Below are positions 50,412 through 59,073 of a stretch of DNA of 64,000 nt, piece after piece; the stretch's first letter is position 1; every line of letters starts with the position of its first letter. This stretch comes from Fictibacillus halophilus (GTDB lineage Bacteria; Bacillota; Bacilli; Bacillales; Fictibacillaceae). The notes under the pieces were generated by a model. It was not told the DNA's origin. It saw only the letters and a list, made by a program, of their open reading frames with translations, and did no database searches. The position numbers and the translations under genes are program-made. The stretch lies in NCBI RefSeq assembly GCF_016401385.1, contig NZ_JAEACF010000001.1, forward strand, positions 496,001 through 560,000, in the 5' to 3' direction.

Positions 50412-51287
50412 TTAGACGACCTCTTTTAAAAGATGTGAAGTGAATAAACTAAACACCTTGAAATAAATAAAAATAGGTACATAGATGAGTAATAATGCTA
50501 CTGTAAAAGTTTCGATACTGTTATAGTCTTTTACAAAAATAAATAGCCCAATAGAGTTGAAAAAATATTCAATAATATAAAGGTTGGATAACATAAGCCA
50601 AATGTTTGTTTTTGTAAAAAAGAAGAAACGAAGTAGGACGTTTCTTAACACATGTTTAAAAAATACAGTGAAATGACTTAATCCTTTACTGTTTGCAAGT
50701 GATACGTAAGGCTTTTCATATTCTTCTTCAATACGCAAAAGTAAAATCTTCGTAAACATAATGGTTGTAGGAATACTTAAACAAATGATTGGAAGTGCCC
50801 TTATCTTTTGATCGCCAGCCGCCGCAACTTCCACAATGAGTATCCCTGTTTTTTTAAACAACCATACTACAGACAACTGCAAAGTCATAATGATTAGAAT
50901 ATCTGGCAAAGCTTCAAGATAAACGATACACTGTTTGATTCTATTAACAACTCTAGGATTAATTCTTGTAAGACTATAAACGATAACGATAGCTAGTAAT
51001 AATGAAACGATAAAAGAGCTAGAAAATATAAATAAGGATTCTTTGTACCTGATTAGAATTTCAGGAAACAAAGGGCGTACAACTTTATAATAGGAGTACG
51101 TTAAGGAAGAAGGTTCTAGTAATTTTTGAACTAGGTTTCCAAATGTTAGATAATAGTGTGTAATATTTAACGAAAGTCCGTTAAAAAGTGCTGGCGCAGC
51201 ACCTAAAGCTATGATCCCTACTACTGACAGAAAAAAATGAATACAGGTAAATAATAAATGTTTGCCCCCGCTAATTACCTTATCCAT
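50412..51287 (-). CDS. ABC transporter permease, OppB/DppB-like
   Basis: A membrane protein of about 291 residues with roughly six helices. The cytoplasmic coupling loop SLANSKGLSHFTVFFKHVLRN resembles the EAA motif of oligopeptide-type permeases, and it stands immediately before a second, OppC-like permease gene. Sequence is strongly diverged. No ATPase or substrate-binding protein gene adjoins, so partners must be elsewhere or the pair acts differently. ATG at 51287 overlaps the stop of the anti-sigma-like gene by 8 bases; a TTG start 7 codons upstream is also possible. Confidence 0.75.
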   Translation of the reverse strand: MDKVISGGKHLLFTCIHFFLSVVGIIALGAAPALFNGLSLNITHYYLTFGNLVQKLLEPSSLTYSYYKVVRPLFPEILIRYKESLFIFSSSFIVSLLLAIVIVYSLTRINPRVVNRIKQCIVYLEALPDILIIMTLQLSVVWLFKKTGILIVEVAAAGDQKIRALPIICLSIPTTIMFTKILLLRIEEEYEKPYVSLANSKGLSHFTVFFKHVLRNVLLRFFFFTKTNIWLMLSNLYIIEYFFNSIGLFIFVKDYNSIETFTVALLLIYVPIFIYFKVFSLFTSHLLKEVV

Positions 51288-51882
51288 CTTCCGGCATGCT
51301 CCATTCAATACCGATTGATCCTGCAGGTTTGTGTGCGATAAGTATGTAGTTGTTTACATTACCATTATCATAAGCATCTGGATGCTCTTTATAGTTCGAA
51401 AGATATACAGTTACATCTTTCATTTCCCACACGCTTTTTCGATGTGGGTAAAGCATTTGATATAGTCTTGAGTATGTTGTTAACACTTCTTCTACATCCT
51501 TCTTATAATCACTTATTTTACCCCTATCTGAAATCATCACTTCCATGGAGAAGGAATTTTCACTTTGTTGTAGATTATAAATTTCATCGGTCAATCCTTT
51601 TTGTTTTGCCAAATTTTCCGCTTTTGTCAAAAACGGAATGGACATATAACTTGTTGATGAATTATTTCCTGTTTTTGTTACAAGAATTGGAATGCTAGTT
51701 GTCACGAAAAGTAAGATTAGCGCAGTGATCATAAGGTCTTTCGCAAAATAGAACGAAGGTTTAACGGTTTTCTTCTCTCTAATACTTTGTAAAATATCTC
51801 TTTCCATTTGTGAGGTGAGTTTGATCTGTCTATATAAGCGCTGATCCATATGTTTTTTTAGATGTTCGAGTTTATCTTCCAA
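51280..51882 (-). CDS. Membrane protein, putative anti-sigma factor
   Basis: A single-pass membrane protein of 200 residues: a basic cytoplasmic segment of about 47 residues (MERDILQSIREKKTVKPS), one helix (LMITALILLFVTTSIPILV, about 50-68) and an extracytoplasmic domain of 130 residues with no known family. This topology, with the gene overlapping the 3' end of an ECF sigma gene by 11 bases, fits an anti-sigma factor; no zinc-binding ZAS motif is visible. The TTG start follows GGGGGGAT. Confidence 0.68.
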   Translation of the reverse strand: MEDKLEHLKKHMDQRLYRQIKLTSQMERDILQSIREKKTVKPSFYFAKDLMITALILLFVTTSIPILVTKTGNNSSTSYMSIPFLTKAENLAKQKGLTDEIYNLQQSENSFSMEVMISDRGKISDYKKDVEEVLTTYSRLYQMLYPHRKSVWEMKDVTVYLSNYKEHPDAYDNGNVNNYILIAHKPAGSIGIEWSMPEDG

Positions 51883-52429
51883 ATGTAGATCCCCCCGTTT
51901 TCTCTAATCTACTTTTAAGGAGTTGTCGCGCTTGATAAAGTCTAGATTTTACGGTTGAGGAATTAATGCCAAGAACTTGTTCGATTTCTTGCAGCGATAA
52001 CTCCTCGTAATAAAATAAAAGAATAACCTCTCTATGTTTAGGCTTTAGCTTCATAATTTCCTGAATAAGCTGCTCTGTTTCATCTTGAATAATCAACTTC
52101 AGTTCTATTGATTTCTCGTTAGAAGAGGCTGTAAATGTTAGCATCTGAGAAAGCCTGATTTGTTTGTAATGCCAGCTCTTTAAATAATCTTTGCATTTGT
52201 TTATTGCAATTCGATAGATCCAGCTTTTAATCGCTTGTTTCTCACGTAGATTATCCATCTGTAAGTAAACCGTTAACATCGTATCTTGAAGAATGTCCTC
52301 AGACTTTGCTTGATCTTTAACATAGGAATAACAAAGTCGTAAGATGCTTTCTCCATACTGTTTTATAATGCGTTTTAATTGTTCTTCACGGTAATCATAT
52401 GTTTGATTCTGTAATGGATTTGGTTTCAT
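51872..52429 (-). CDS. ECF-type RNA polymerase sigma factor
   Basis: A sigma factor of 185 residues with only regions 2 and 4. Region 2 reads LCYSYVKDQAKSEDILQDTMLTVY and IKSWIYRIAINKCKDYL (about 30-85); region 4 reads KLKPKHREVILLFYYEELSLQEIEQVLGI and SSTVKSRLYQARQLLK (about 128-175). ATG at 52429 lies 7 bases after GAGGG. An ECF-type promoter just upstream suggests autoregulation. It heads a four-gene overlapping operon with the anti-sigma-like protein and two ABC permeases. Confidence 0.9.
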   Translation of the reverse strand: MKPNPLQNQTYDYREEQLKRIIKQYGESILRLCYSYVKDQAKSEDILQDTMLTVYLQMDNLREKQAIKSWIYRIAINKCKDYLKSWHYKQIRLSQMLTFTASSNEKSIELKLIIQDETEQLIQEIMKLKPKHREVILLFYYEELSLQEIEQVLGINSSTVKSRLYQARQLLKSRLEKTGGSTFGR

Positions 52430-52463
52430 CTGCATCCCTCATAGAAAAAGTCATTTAACTATA

Positions 52464-52492
52464 GACGATTCATTTTAATAAAGGTTGGAATT
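52464..52492 (-). promoter_or_regulatory. ECF-type autoregulated promoter of the sigma operon
   Basis: Minus strand CCAAC (52484-52488) followed after 16 bases by CGTC (52464-52467), matching the AAC-N16-CGTC layout of ECF promoters. The predicted start gives a leader of about 28 bases. A 20-base imperfect palindrome (GGTTAGGAAAAATTCCAACC) covers the -35 element. Confidence 0.62.
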
Positions 52493-52688
52493 TTTCCTAA
52501 CCAATAACCTTTTCTAATATTTATTTAAAAAACCTTTTTTATCCAATTAGAAGGTACAATCCTCCTTTAAGAGGAATATGAAAAGAAGATGATAATAGGG
52601 AGCTGGTTTTCGATGAGTGGGATTTGAAACTTTAAGGAATTTCAATAAAAAGAGGGATGGAGAACTGCCGTTACTACGGAAAAATTTA

Positions 52689-53468
52689 ATGAGTACTATA
52701 GAACAAGATCTAGTGGCAGATAAGAGTGTTTTGGCCATATTTTATGGAGGGTCGATCGGAAAAGGAAACCCAGATCTCTATTCAGATATTGATCTTCGTG
52801 TTGTCGTGCGAGACGCAGTTTTTGAGAAGTTTCGAGAGAATAAAAAGAAAAGAGCGGCCAATTGGGGGAAAGTTCTTTTCTATGAAGATTTTCCTTGGAC
52901 AAACTATTCTATCGCTCATTATGACTCGTTTATCAAAGTAGATTCTTTCTATTACAAGAAAAATGATCTTCACCCTTCTATATGGATGCAGCATTTAAAA
53001 ATAGTTTACGATCCTGAAGGTCATGTAAACTCCATAAGGCAACAATCACTTCAGCTATCCTACTCACCAACAATAAAAGAAGTAGAGATCTGGCGTACTA
53101 AATTCTTTGCATACGTTCATGAGTTCTATAGGCGAATCATGCGAAGTGAACTTTCATACGCAAAACAATGCTTAGAAAACATGATCTATTCTATGGTGTC
53201 TGGATGGTATATGAATGCAGGTCTGCAACCGAATACATTTGGTGATTGGTCGAAGGTTGAAGGAAAGAGCAGTCCGTTAGCTGACTGGCAGCACATGCTC
53301 CTATCTGAATGGCGTTACAATTCTAACGAAGAAGACATGTTAAGGATTTTAAGAAGAATCTTACCTCAATTTCAAAAGTTACATAAAGAGTTATGTAAAA
53401 TCGTCGAAATTACGTATGAACAGAAATGGGAAGAAGAGATTTTAAAGAAAGTTCTCATTGATCATTAA
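52689..53468 (+). CDS. Nucleotidyltransferase-domain protein
   Basis: A protein of about 259 residues. FYGGSIGKGNPDLYSDIDLR (about 18-37) is the GS...DxD site of aminoglycoside-type nucleotidyltransferases; the helical C-terminal part (WRTKFFAYVHEFYRRIMRSE, AGLQPNTFGDWSKVEG) matches an uncharacterised Bacillus family. The substrate is unknown. The start is unsure: homologues as I recall them begin about five residues before the ATG at 52689, and the frame is open to a GTG at 52617, neither with a good ribosome binding site. Confidence 0.78.
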   Translation: MSTIEQDLVADKSVLAIFYGGSIGKGNPDLYSDIDLRVVVRDAVFEKFRENKKKRAANWGKVLFYEDFPWTNYSIAHYDSFIKVDSFYYKKNDLHPSIWMQHLKIVYDPEGHVNSIRQQSLQLSYSPTIKEVEIWRTKFFAYVHEFYRRIMRSELSYAKQCLENMIYSMVSGWYMNAGLQPNTFGDWSKVEGKSSPLADWQHMLLSEWRYNSNEEDMLRILRRILPQFQKLHKELCKIVEITYEQKWEEEILKKVLIDH

Positions 53469-53489
53469 CGGGCATGAGGTGGTGAGTGT

Positions 53490-53633
53490 ATGGAATATGG
53501 AGCGTCAGGGTTAGCATTAATGGGGTTATTTACATTTTTAGTACCAATAGGAGTAGGAATCTTTGTCTTGGTCATGCTCTATCAAATGAACCGATCTCTA
53601 AAAAGAATAGCGGATCGACTTGATGAGAAATAA
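53490..53633 (+). CDS. Small single-pass membrane protein (47 residues)
   Basis: A short gene with ribosome binding site GAGGTGGTGAG and ATG at 53490. The product has one hydrophobic helix (LMGLFTFLVPIGVGIFVLVML) and a short basic amphipathic tail (NRSLKRIADRLDEK). It lies 21 bases after the nucleotidyltransferase gene and before a terminator, so it probably shares its transcript. Function unknown. Confidence 0.68.
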   Translation: MEYGASGLALMGLFTFLVPIGVGIFVLVMLYQMNRSLKRIADRLDEK

Positions 53634-53642
53634 TAGTGAAAC

Positions 53643-53676
53643 AAAAAATAGCTGTCCCTGTGTGGACAGCTATCTT
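53643..53676. terminator. Bidirectional terminator
   Basis: AATAGCTGTCC / GGACAGCTATC stem with a 6-base loop. Confidence 0.88.
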
Positions 53677-53679
53677 TAT

Positions 53680-54876
53680 TTATATCGCTTTTCTATGATT
53701 ATACTCTAAAGAAGTATGTTTTTTGAATTTAGGTATCTTTAAGTAGACGACCAAGTGTACAAGGTATTCTATCGGACCGATGGGCAGGTATTTCAAATAA
53801 ATGGAACTAAGGAGTGCTTGAGTTCCGAAGATTATAACACCTACTACAGTGGCCAGTATTACACCAAGATCACCAAACCAACCTAAACCATAGCCGTAAA
53901 AAAGAAATGTACAAATCATCGATTGCATTAAATAATTTGTTAATGATAGTTTTCCCATACTTTCAAAACCACTTAAAAAGCGTCTGAACTTCTGATGGTT
54001 GTACATGTAAACGAACAGACTGATATAACCGATAGCAAGCATACTTCCTCCGATCATACTCATATCTAAACGATAATCCCATTGCTTGCTGAGTAGAGGA
54101 GTAGCTTTTAGTAAGAGACCGATTGGTATAAATAAACCACTTAGGATTGTGAACTGTTTGATCTTAGAAGACGTGTTTTGCAGCCATTTTCGATGTGCTG
54201 CATACATACCAATCAGAAACATTGGACTAAGAACAAAAGGTGTTAAGAATAACATGAAGGCAGCTTCACCACCACTCATATCAAGCATTTCGTCATCAAG
54301 ACTGTGTGCTCTTATTTCTGAGTACGTTCCTGATCCATAGATCTCTTGTGTTTGTTTCATGTATAAATCTATCTTATCAGCACGAATCATTTTGATTTCT
54401 TCTGCCTCAAACAGAGAGCCAATGAAGAGAAGAGAGAATAGTAGAACAGCCCAAATCAATAGTGTCTTTGGTTTGCGATTTACCATAACCAAAAGCAGAA
54501 CACCCATAAGCCCATATACAAAAAGAATATCTCCTTCCCATAAATACGTACTATGCAAGATCCCAAGAGTCATCAGTAAAGCAAATCTTCTGAACAGATG
54601 CCACTTTACGCGTTTGTTATTTTCCTTTAACTTGTTACGCATAAGAATGAGAGAGTACCCAAAGATGAACATGAAGATGGGAAGGAATGCGCCTTCAATC
54701 ACCACTTTTGTGAAGTAGTAAGCATATGTATCAACGGTTGATAATTGATAATAATGAATTTCGTCCTTTCCAAAGATTCCGAACTGGAAAATGAGTAGGT
54801 TTGCTAAAAGAATCCCTAATAAACTAAATCCCCTAATACCATCGATGATGTTAATTCTCTGTTTGACAAATGACAT
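53680..54876 (-). CDS. DUF418 family membrane protein (YeiB-like)
   Basis: A membrane protein of 398 residues with about ten helices. The N-terminus RINIIDGIRGFSLLGILLANLL is the DUF418/YeiB family signature; the C-terminal DUF418 domain includes GKLSLTNYLMQSMICTFLFYGYG and PIGPIEYLVHL. These proteins are related to acyltransferase-3-like membrane proteins; substrate unknown. The ATG follows AAGGGGAG. Confidence 0.88.
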   Translation of the reverse strand: MSFVKQRINIIDGIRGFSLLGILLANLLIFQFGIFGKDEIHYYQLSTVDTYAYYFTKVVIEGAFLPIFMFIFGYSLILMRNKLKENNKRVKWHLFRRFALLMTLGILHSTYLWEGDILFVYGLMGVLLLVMVNRKPKTLLIWAVLLFSLLFIGSLFEAEEIKMIRADKIDLYMKQTQEIYGSGTYSEIRAHSLDDEMLDMSGGEAAFMLFLTPFVLSPMFLIGMYAAHRKWLQNTSSKIKQFTILSGLFIPIGLLLKATPLLSKQWDYRLDMSMIGGSMLAIGYISLFVYMYNHQKFRRFLSGFESMGKLSLTNYLMQSMICTFLFYGYGLGWFGDLGVILATVVGVIIFGTQALLSSIYLKYLPIGPIEYLVHLVVYLKIPKFKKHTSLEYNHRKAI

Positions 54877-55065
54877 GTTAATACTCCCCTTTATCTACAT
54901 AATTACCAATACCTAACAATGTGTCGACGACATAACTATAACAGCGTAATTTATATATTTCAACAAATATTTATTGTTTTACGATAAAAAAATAATGATT
55001 ATTGAGATTTTATCCTTCTTTTGTGGTATGTTGAATTTATAAAATTTTAGAAGGGGAGCAGAAAG

Positions 55066-55638
55066 ATGAAGTGGAAAATTTTTTATAAGTATGGAGCGAA
55101 ATTATGCTCTGTTCTTTTTTATATGATTGGCCTTATTGGTATTTTTACATTGGTATATCATTTATCTTATTTGATGAGTCCAACAGGAGATTTGGCAAAG
55201 TCTTTCGGTGCATTTGATCCTGTCTACAGCAACTTAACGCTAGTATTTGATCAGCAACCTTTGCTTTACAGGGATGAAGAATTCATCGTCCTCTCGTTGG
55301 TGACCTCTATCATTATGTTTGTTTTTGCATTAATTTTCTTAAGACTCATGAGGAAATTGTTACAGAATTTACATCAAGAGAGTTTATTTATGATGGAGAA
55401 CGTTAAGGTTCTATTCAGGATGGGGATCAGCATTCTTGTACTCGGATCAGCTTTTACCTTTATGGACGAGCTTTTAATGACAAAAGCACTTAAGGAAATT
55501 GATGTAACGAACGCTTCTGTAACATATACAGGCCTAGCTTATGTGGATACATTTTTCACAGGGGTCTTCTTAATGATCTTAGCTTCTGCGTTAAAAGTGG
55601 CCGTAGAGGCAGTAGAAGAAAATAAACACACAATCTAA
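55066..55638 (+). CDS. DUF2975 membrane protein
   Basis: A membrane protein of 190 residues with four hydrophobic helices (about 12-34, 68-90, 115-135, 160-182), typical of DUF2975. It is followed 19 bases later by a small XRE-type regulator, the standard partner of DUF2975 proteins (as in the B. subtilis YoaS/YozG pair). The ATG follows AGGGGAGCAG. A Fur/PerR-like half-conserved site lies 60 bases upstream. Confidence 0.83.
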   Translation: MKWKIFYKYGAKLCSVLFYMIGLIGIFTLVYHLSYLMSPTGDLAKSFGAFDPVYSNLTLVFDQQPLLYRDEEFIVLSLVTSIIMFVFALIFLRLMRKLLQNLHQESLFMMENVKVLFRMGISILVLGSAFTFMDELLMTKALKEIDVTNASVTYTGLAYVDTFFTGVFLMILASALKVAVEAVEENKHTI

Positions 55639-55657
55639 AGGTGGAGTAGGGATTGCG

Positions 55658-55861
55658 ATGATTAGAATAAAATTAGATGTTATGATGGCACAGCGAAAAA
55701 TGTCATTGAATCGATTGTCTGAACTAGTTGATATCACCCCTGCTAATCTTTCTGTACTAAAAAATGAAAAAGGTAAAGCGATTCGTTTTTCAACACTCGA
55801 TGCCTTGTGTAAAGTACTAGAATGTCAGCCAGGGGATCTCATCGAATATATCGAAGACTAG
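55658..55861 (+). CDS. YozG-like XRE-family helix-turn-helix regulator
   Basis: A small regulator of 67 residues that is almost only a helix-turn-helix: LDVMMAQRKMSLNRLSELVD, ITPANLSVLKNEKGKAIRFS, TLDALCKVLECQPGDLIEY. This is the YozG/YdaS-like type paired with DUF2975 membrane proteins. It probably controls its own operon. The ATG follows GGTGGAGTAGGG. Confidence 0.87.
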   Translation: MIRIKLDVMMAQRKMSLNRLSELVDITPANLSVLKNEKGKAIRFSTLDALCKVLECQPGDLIEYIED

Positions 55862-55886
55862 TAGAAAAAGGGAGATGGTTTGGTAC

Positions 55887-56576
55887 ATGAAAAAAGTAGC
55901 TGTTAGCTGGAGCGGCGGGAAAGACAGCTGCTTAGCTCTATATCGATTGCTTCAAGAAAAACATGAAGTTGTATGCTTGATATCCATGGTTTCTGAAGAG
56001 GATGCACGAAATCATGCCCATGGTATTCCATTAGAAATCTTACAATTACAAGCAGGTGCGATCGATCTTCCTTTAATTATGGTGGATTCAGCTGGGGGGT
56101 ATGAAGCTTCTTTGGTAAAGTCTTTAACTTCTATAAAGAAACAGTTTGGGATAGATGCGATCGCATTCGGCAGTTTGTATATGGAAGAAGATCGGAAATG
56201 GAATGAACAAGTTGCAGAAAAAGCAGGTCTGGATGCTATTTTTCCCGTATGGATTCAAGAGGAACAAGCCTCTGAACTCTTAGAAGAATTTATCTCATTA
56301 GGTTTTCAGTCGATTGTTTGCCGAGCCTCAGCAGATATCTTGGACTCGACTTGGACAGGTCGCGAGTTGAATACAAGTTTTTGTGAGGATATTAAAGCAA
56401 CAAAGAGCTGCTCTATGGGTGAACATGGAGAATATCATACATTTGTTGTAGACGGACCAATCTTCGGAAAAAGGCTAGAGATTGTACGCTCAGATGTTAT
56501 CTTAAATTCAGGATTATGGTCGCTCGACATACATTCATGCAGGTTCATAGATAAGGATACGGAGGCTGTTATGTAA
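55887..56576 (+). CDS. Diphthine-ammonia-ligase-like ATP pyrophosphatase (DUF71)
   Basis: A protein of 229 residues of the adenine-nucleotide alpha-hydrolase fold. The PP-loop KVAVSWSGGKDSCLALYRLL lies at residues 3-22; later GSLYMEEDRKWNEQVAEKAG and MGEHGEYHTFVVDGPIF match the Dph6/DUF71 family. Bacteria do not make diphthamide, so the substrate is another, unknown one. ATG at 55887 is preferred over an ATG four codons earlier that touches GGGAG. Its stop overlaps the acetyltransferase start by one base. Confidence 0.86.
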   Translation: MKKVAVSWSGGKDSCLALYRLLQEKHEVVCLISMVSEEDARNHAHGIPLEILQLQAGAIDLPLIMVDSAGGYEASLVKSLTSIKKQFGIDAIAFGSLYMEEDRKWNEQVAEKAGLDAIFPVWIQEEQASELLEEFISLGFQSIVCRASADILDSTWTGRELNTSFCEDIKATKSCSMGEHGEYHTFVVDGPIFGKRLEIVRSDVILNSGLWSLDIHSCRFIDKDTEAVM

Positions 56577-57097
56577 TGAACATTCACTTTAAAAAGATGT
56601 TAAAACCTGAAGAAAACGTAGTAGAAGCTTTAAATCGTTGGGAGAACGATACAAAGCTTGTTCCATTAACACGACCGAACAAGGATAGAGTAGAGCTCGA
56701 AAGTAAACGAATCATCACGATGGAAGACTTATATCAACGTTTAGAGTTTCACGAAATTTATTTGATCTTTGTAGATGGTCAATTAGTAGGTGAGATGAAC
56801 TATATGGTCGATCCTCCTCACCTTTTTAAGAGAACGGAAGGAACGGCATGGTTAGGTATTACGATAGGTGAATCGGTTGGAAGAGGTAAAGGCATTGGTT
56901 ACCAAGCGTTGTCGTACTTAGAGAATGAAATGAAAAGAAATGGTTTGAAACGCATCGAGCTTGGTGTATTTGAATTCAACACCACCGCACAAAAGCTTTA
57001 TCAAAAACTAGGATACTCAGAAGTTGGTAGGGTCGAGGCATTCACGTATTATCAAGATCGAATGTGGGCGGACATTCGAATGGAGAAATTAATTTAA
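56576..57097 (+). CDS. GNAT family N-acetyltransferase
   Basis: An acetyltransferase of 173 residues. The acetyl-CoA loop GRGKGIGYQALSYLE is near residue 103, followed by RIELGVFEFNTTAQKLYQKL and GYSEVGRVEAF, all classical. The start overlaps the previous stop (ATGTAATG) and follows GGAGG by 10 bases. Substrate unknown. Confidence 0.88.
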   Translation: MNIHFKKMLKPEENVVEALNRWENDTKLVPLTRPNKDRVELESKRIITMEDLYQRLEFHEIYLIFVDGQLVGEMNYMVDPPHLFKRTEGTAWLGITIGESVGRGKGIGYQALSYLENEMKRNGLKRIELGVFEFNTTAQKLYQKLGYSEVGRVEAFTYYQDRMWADIRMEKLI

Positions 57098-57109
57098 TAA
57101 TGATGACTC

Positions 57110-57138
57110 ATAACTGTCCATTCGGGCAGTTTTTTTAA
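57110..57138 (+). terminator. Terminator
   Basis: AACTGTCC / GGGCAGTT with a 4-base loop and T run. Confidence 0.82.
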
Positions 57139-57204
57139 TTTAAAGGGATTTTCTGGATTTTTATTGAATTGAGATAGCAAAAGAGAAAGGAAAAGAGGAT
57201 TCTC

Positions 57205-58080
57205 ATGAAAATTATTGATACTGTTTCATTTTTTCTGCAAAACTATCAGCCAACGATTTCGTTTTTGAAAGAGTATTATAAAAGATACCCGTCTATTTTT
57301 CATGAATATTTTACTTACCATTGCAAAGATACAGAAGAAAGACATGATTTATCAATTAAAAAATATCCGGACTCTTGGTTGTCTATACAACGCGTTCACG
57401 AGTTAATTAATCCGGTTATTGTGGAAGTTGTTCAAGCGTATGAAGAAGCATATGGTGTACGTTTTCCTGTAGAGGTGAATCTAATAGTGGGTGGTTATGG
57501 CTCGAATGCATACACGCACAGACAGATCATACCGAATGTTACGTTCGCATTAGAAAAACTGTCACCAGAACGAGAGCATTTAAGAACCATTGTTGCCCAT
57601 GAATTTGGGCATGCCACACAAAATATTTTGACTGATAAAGCAGGTATGAAGTGGGAAAGCGTAAATTGGAACAGTCCAATGACTTGGTTAAATCAAGAAG
57701 GTGCAGCGACTCACTTTTCTAGGAGAATTGTAGGCAGTCTCCATCCATCTGTTTACTTTTCCTTTGATAACCATGGATGTGAGTGGTTGGAGTTTGCTCA
57801 AAAACATGAAGATGAGATTTTGCTGGCGTTTGCAAAAGATTACAACTCATTCTCTGCCCAATCAATTTTTTCAGAATGGTTCTCCATCAATGGTGGTAAG
57901 AAATTTGGTCACAGCAGACTTGGCTATTATATAGCGGATCTCTTCTTTCAAAACCAAGTTAAAAAGCTAGGTGAGGGCGATGCGATTACGGCTTGGAAAG
58001 ATAATGATTTTATAAGTAATGCTGAAAGTTGGTTATCTCAAAGTACTGGTTTAAATAAGAATAGTTTGGAGCTGTTGTGA
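57205..58080 (+). CDS. Putative gluzincin-type zinc metallopeptidase
   Basis: A protein of 291 residues without signal peptide. The zinc motif IVAHEFGHATQ (HExxH, His near 132) is followed about 27 residues later by WLNQEGAATHFSR, where Glu would be the third ligand. No named family is certain; DUF2268-like peptidases are similar in outline. The ATG follows AAAGAGGA. The frameshifted TraB-like gene begins at its stop codon. Confidence 0.75.
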   Translation: MKIIDTVSFFLQNYQPTISFLKEYYKRYPSIFHEYFTYHCKDTEERHDLSIKKYPDSWLSIQRVHELINPVIVEVVQAYEEAYGVRFPVEVNLIVGGYGSNAYTHRQIIPNVTFALEKLSPEREHLRTIVAHEFGHATQNILTDKAGMKWESVNWNSPMTWLNQEGAATHFSRRIVGSLHPSVYFSFDNHGCEWLEFAQKHEDEILLAFAKDYNSFSAQSIFSEWFSINGGKKFGHSRLGYYIADLFFQNQVKKLGEGDAITAWKDNDFISNAESWLSQSTGLNKNSLELL

Positions 58081-58741
58081 TGAACATCAAACTAGAAAAA
58101 CCACAAATAATGATACTAGGAACTTTTCACATGAGGTATACACCAGACCTTCAACGGATGGAGTTCGATGATCTGTTAGTTGAATCAAGACAACGAGAAA
58201 TTCAAAAAGTAGTCGAACAGTTGAAGAAATTTAAACCAACAAAGGTTGCACTAGAGGTAGTAAAGAGTGAAGAGAATAAACTCAATCAAGAATTTAATCA
58301 ATATAAAGAGGGTCAATAGGTCTTGCAATTGACGAAGTACATCAGCTTGGGTTCCGTATCGCCTCAGATTTACAACATGAAAAAGTACATGCTGTGGACT
58401 GGATGGATACGGTAGGAAATAGAGGATTGGGTCAGGTTTTTAAGTGGGCTGAAAAGAATCAACCTGAGTTTTTTCGTTACATAAATGATTATATTGAAAA
58501 GCAGCACGAAATGTATTTGGCGATAGCACGAATTGGTTCATCTGAAGAATATATTGGCATCGATTGGATGAGATGGTGGTATCAACGAAATCCAATCCTT
58601 TATTACAATTTAGCTAAGATTACATCGCTATCAGATCGTACCCTATTAATAATTGGTGCGGCTCCTGTACATCTAGTTACTCAATTTTTAAAGGAGAGTA
58701 ACTTGTTTAGTGTTGTAAACTCTTTAGACTATCTTACATAA
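58080..58741 (+). pseudogene. DUF5694/TraB-like protein, broken by one-base frameshift
   Basis: The first frame (MNIKLEKPQIMILGTFHM ... LKKFKPTKVALEV) stops at TAG 58317-58319 after about 79 residues. The continuation (IGLAIDEVHQLGFRIASDL, then HAVDWMDTVGN to IIGAAPVHLVTQFLKESN) is in another frame and open to 58741. Restoring one G in the GGG run near 58312 gives KEGSIGLAIDEVHQLGF and joins them. MILGTFHM and GAAPVHLV are typical ends of TraB/GumN-like erythromycin-esterase-fold proteins. Real decay or a sequencing error. Confidence 0.72.
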
Positions 58742-58753
58742 TGATGCATATAT

Positions 58754-58990
58754 TCATCTTTTATTTATTCTTTCAATCCATGATATCGTTAAGAATACGA
58801 TAAGAGAAGCTACTATAATGAAGGCTGCGGTGTTAGAAAAATAATTAAAATCTAATTCATGAACTATTTTAGATTCTTCACCATAATAGTTTAGAAATTC
58901 CATTGTTTGGTTCTCATAGTCTAATAGAAAATAAGAAAAAACACTTCCGATAATTATTCCAAGAATTAGTGAGAGCAATGTTTTATTCAT
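58754..58990 (-). CDS. Small membrane protein of unknown function
   Basis: A protein of 78 residues with two helices (LLSLILGIIIGSVFSYFLL and FIIVASLIVFLTISWI) separated by an acidic extracytoplasmic loop. ATG at 58990 follows GGGGGT by 9 bases; an ATG six codons upstream is possible. Not recognised. Confidence 0.6.
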   Translation of the reverse strand: MNKTLLSLILGIIIGSVFSYFLLDYENQTMEFLNYYGEESKIVHELDFNYFSNTAAFIIVASLIVFLTISWIERINKR

Positions 58991-59073
58991 ACATGGATCG
59001 ACCCCCATTCACATGATTGTTAACGAGTAACATATATATTAATATACCATTATATTCCATTTAGGAGGAACTT

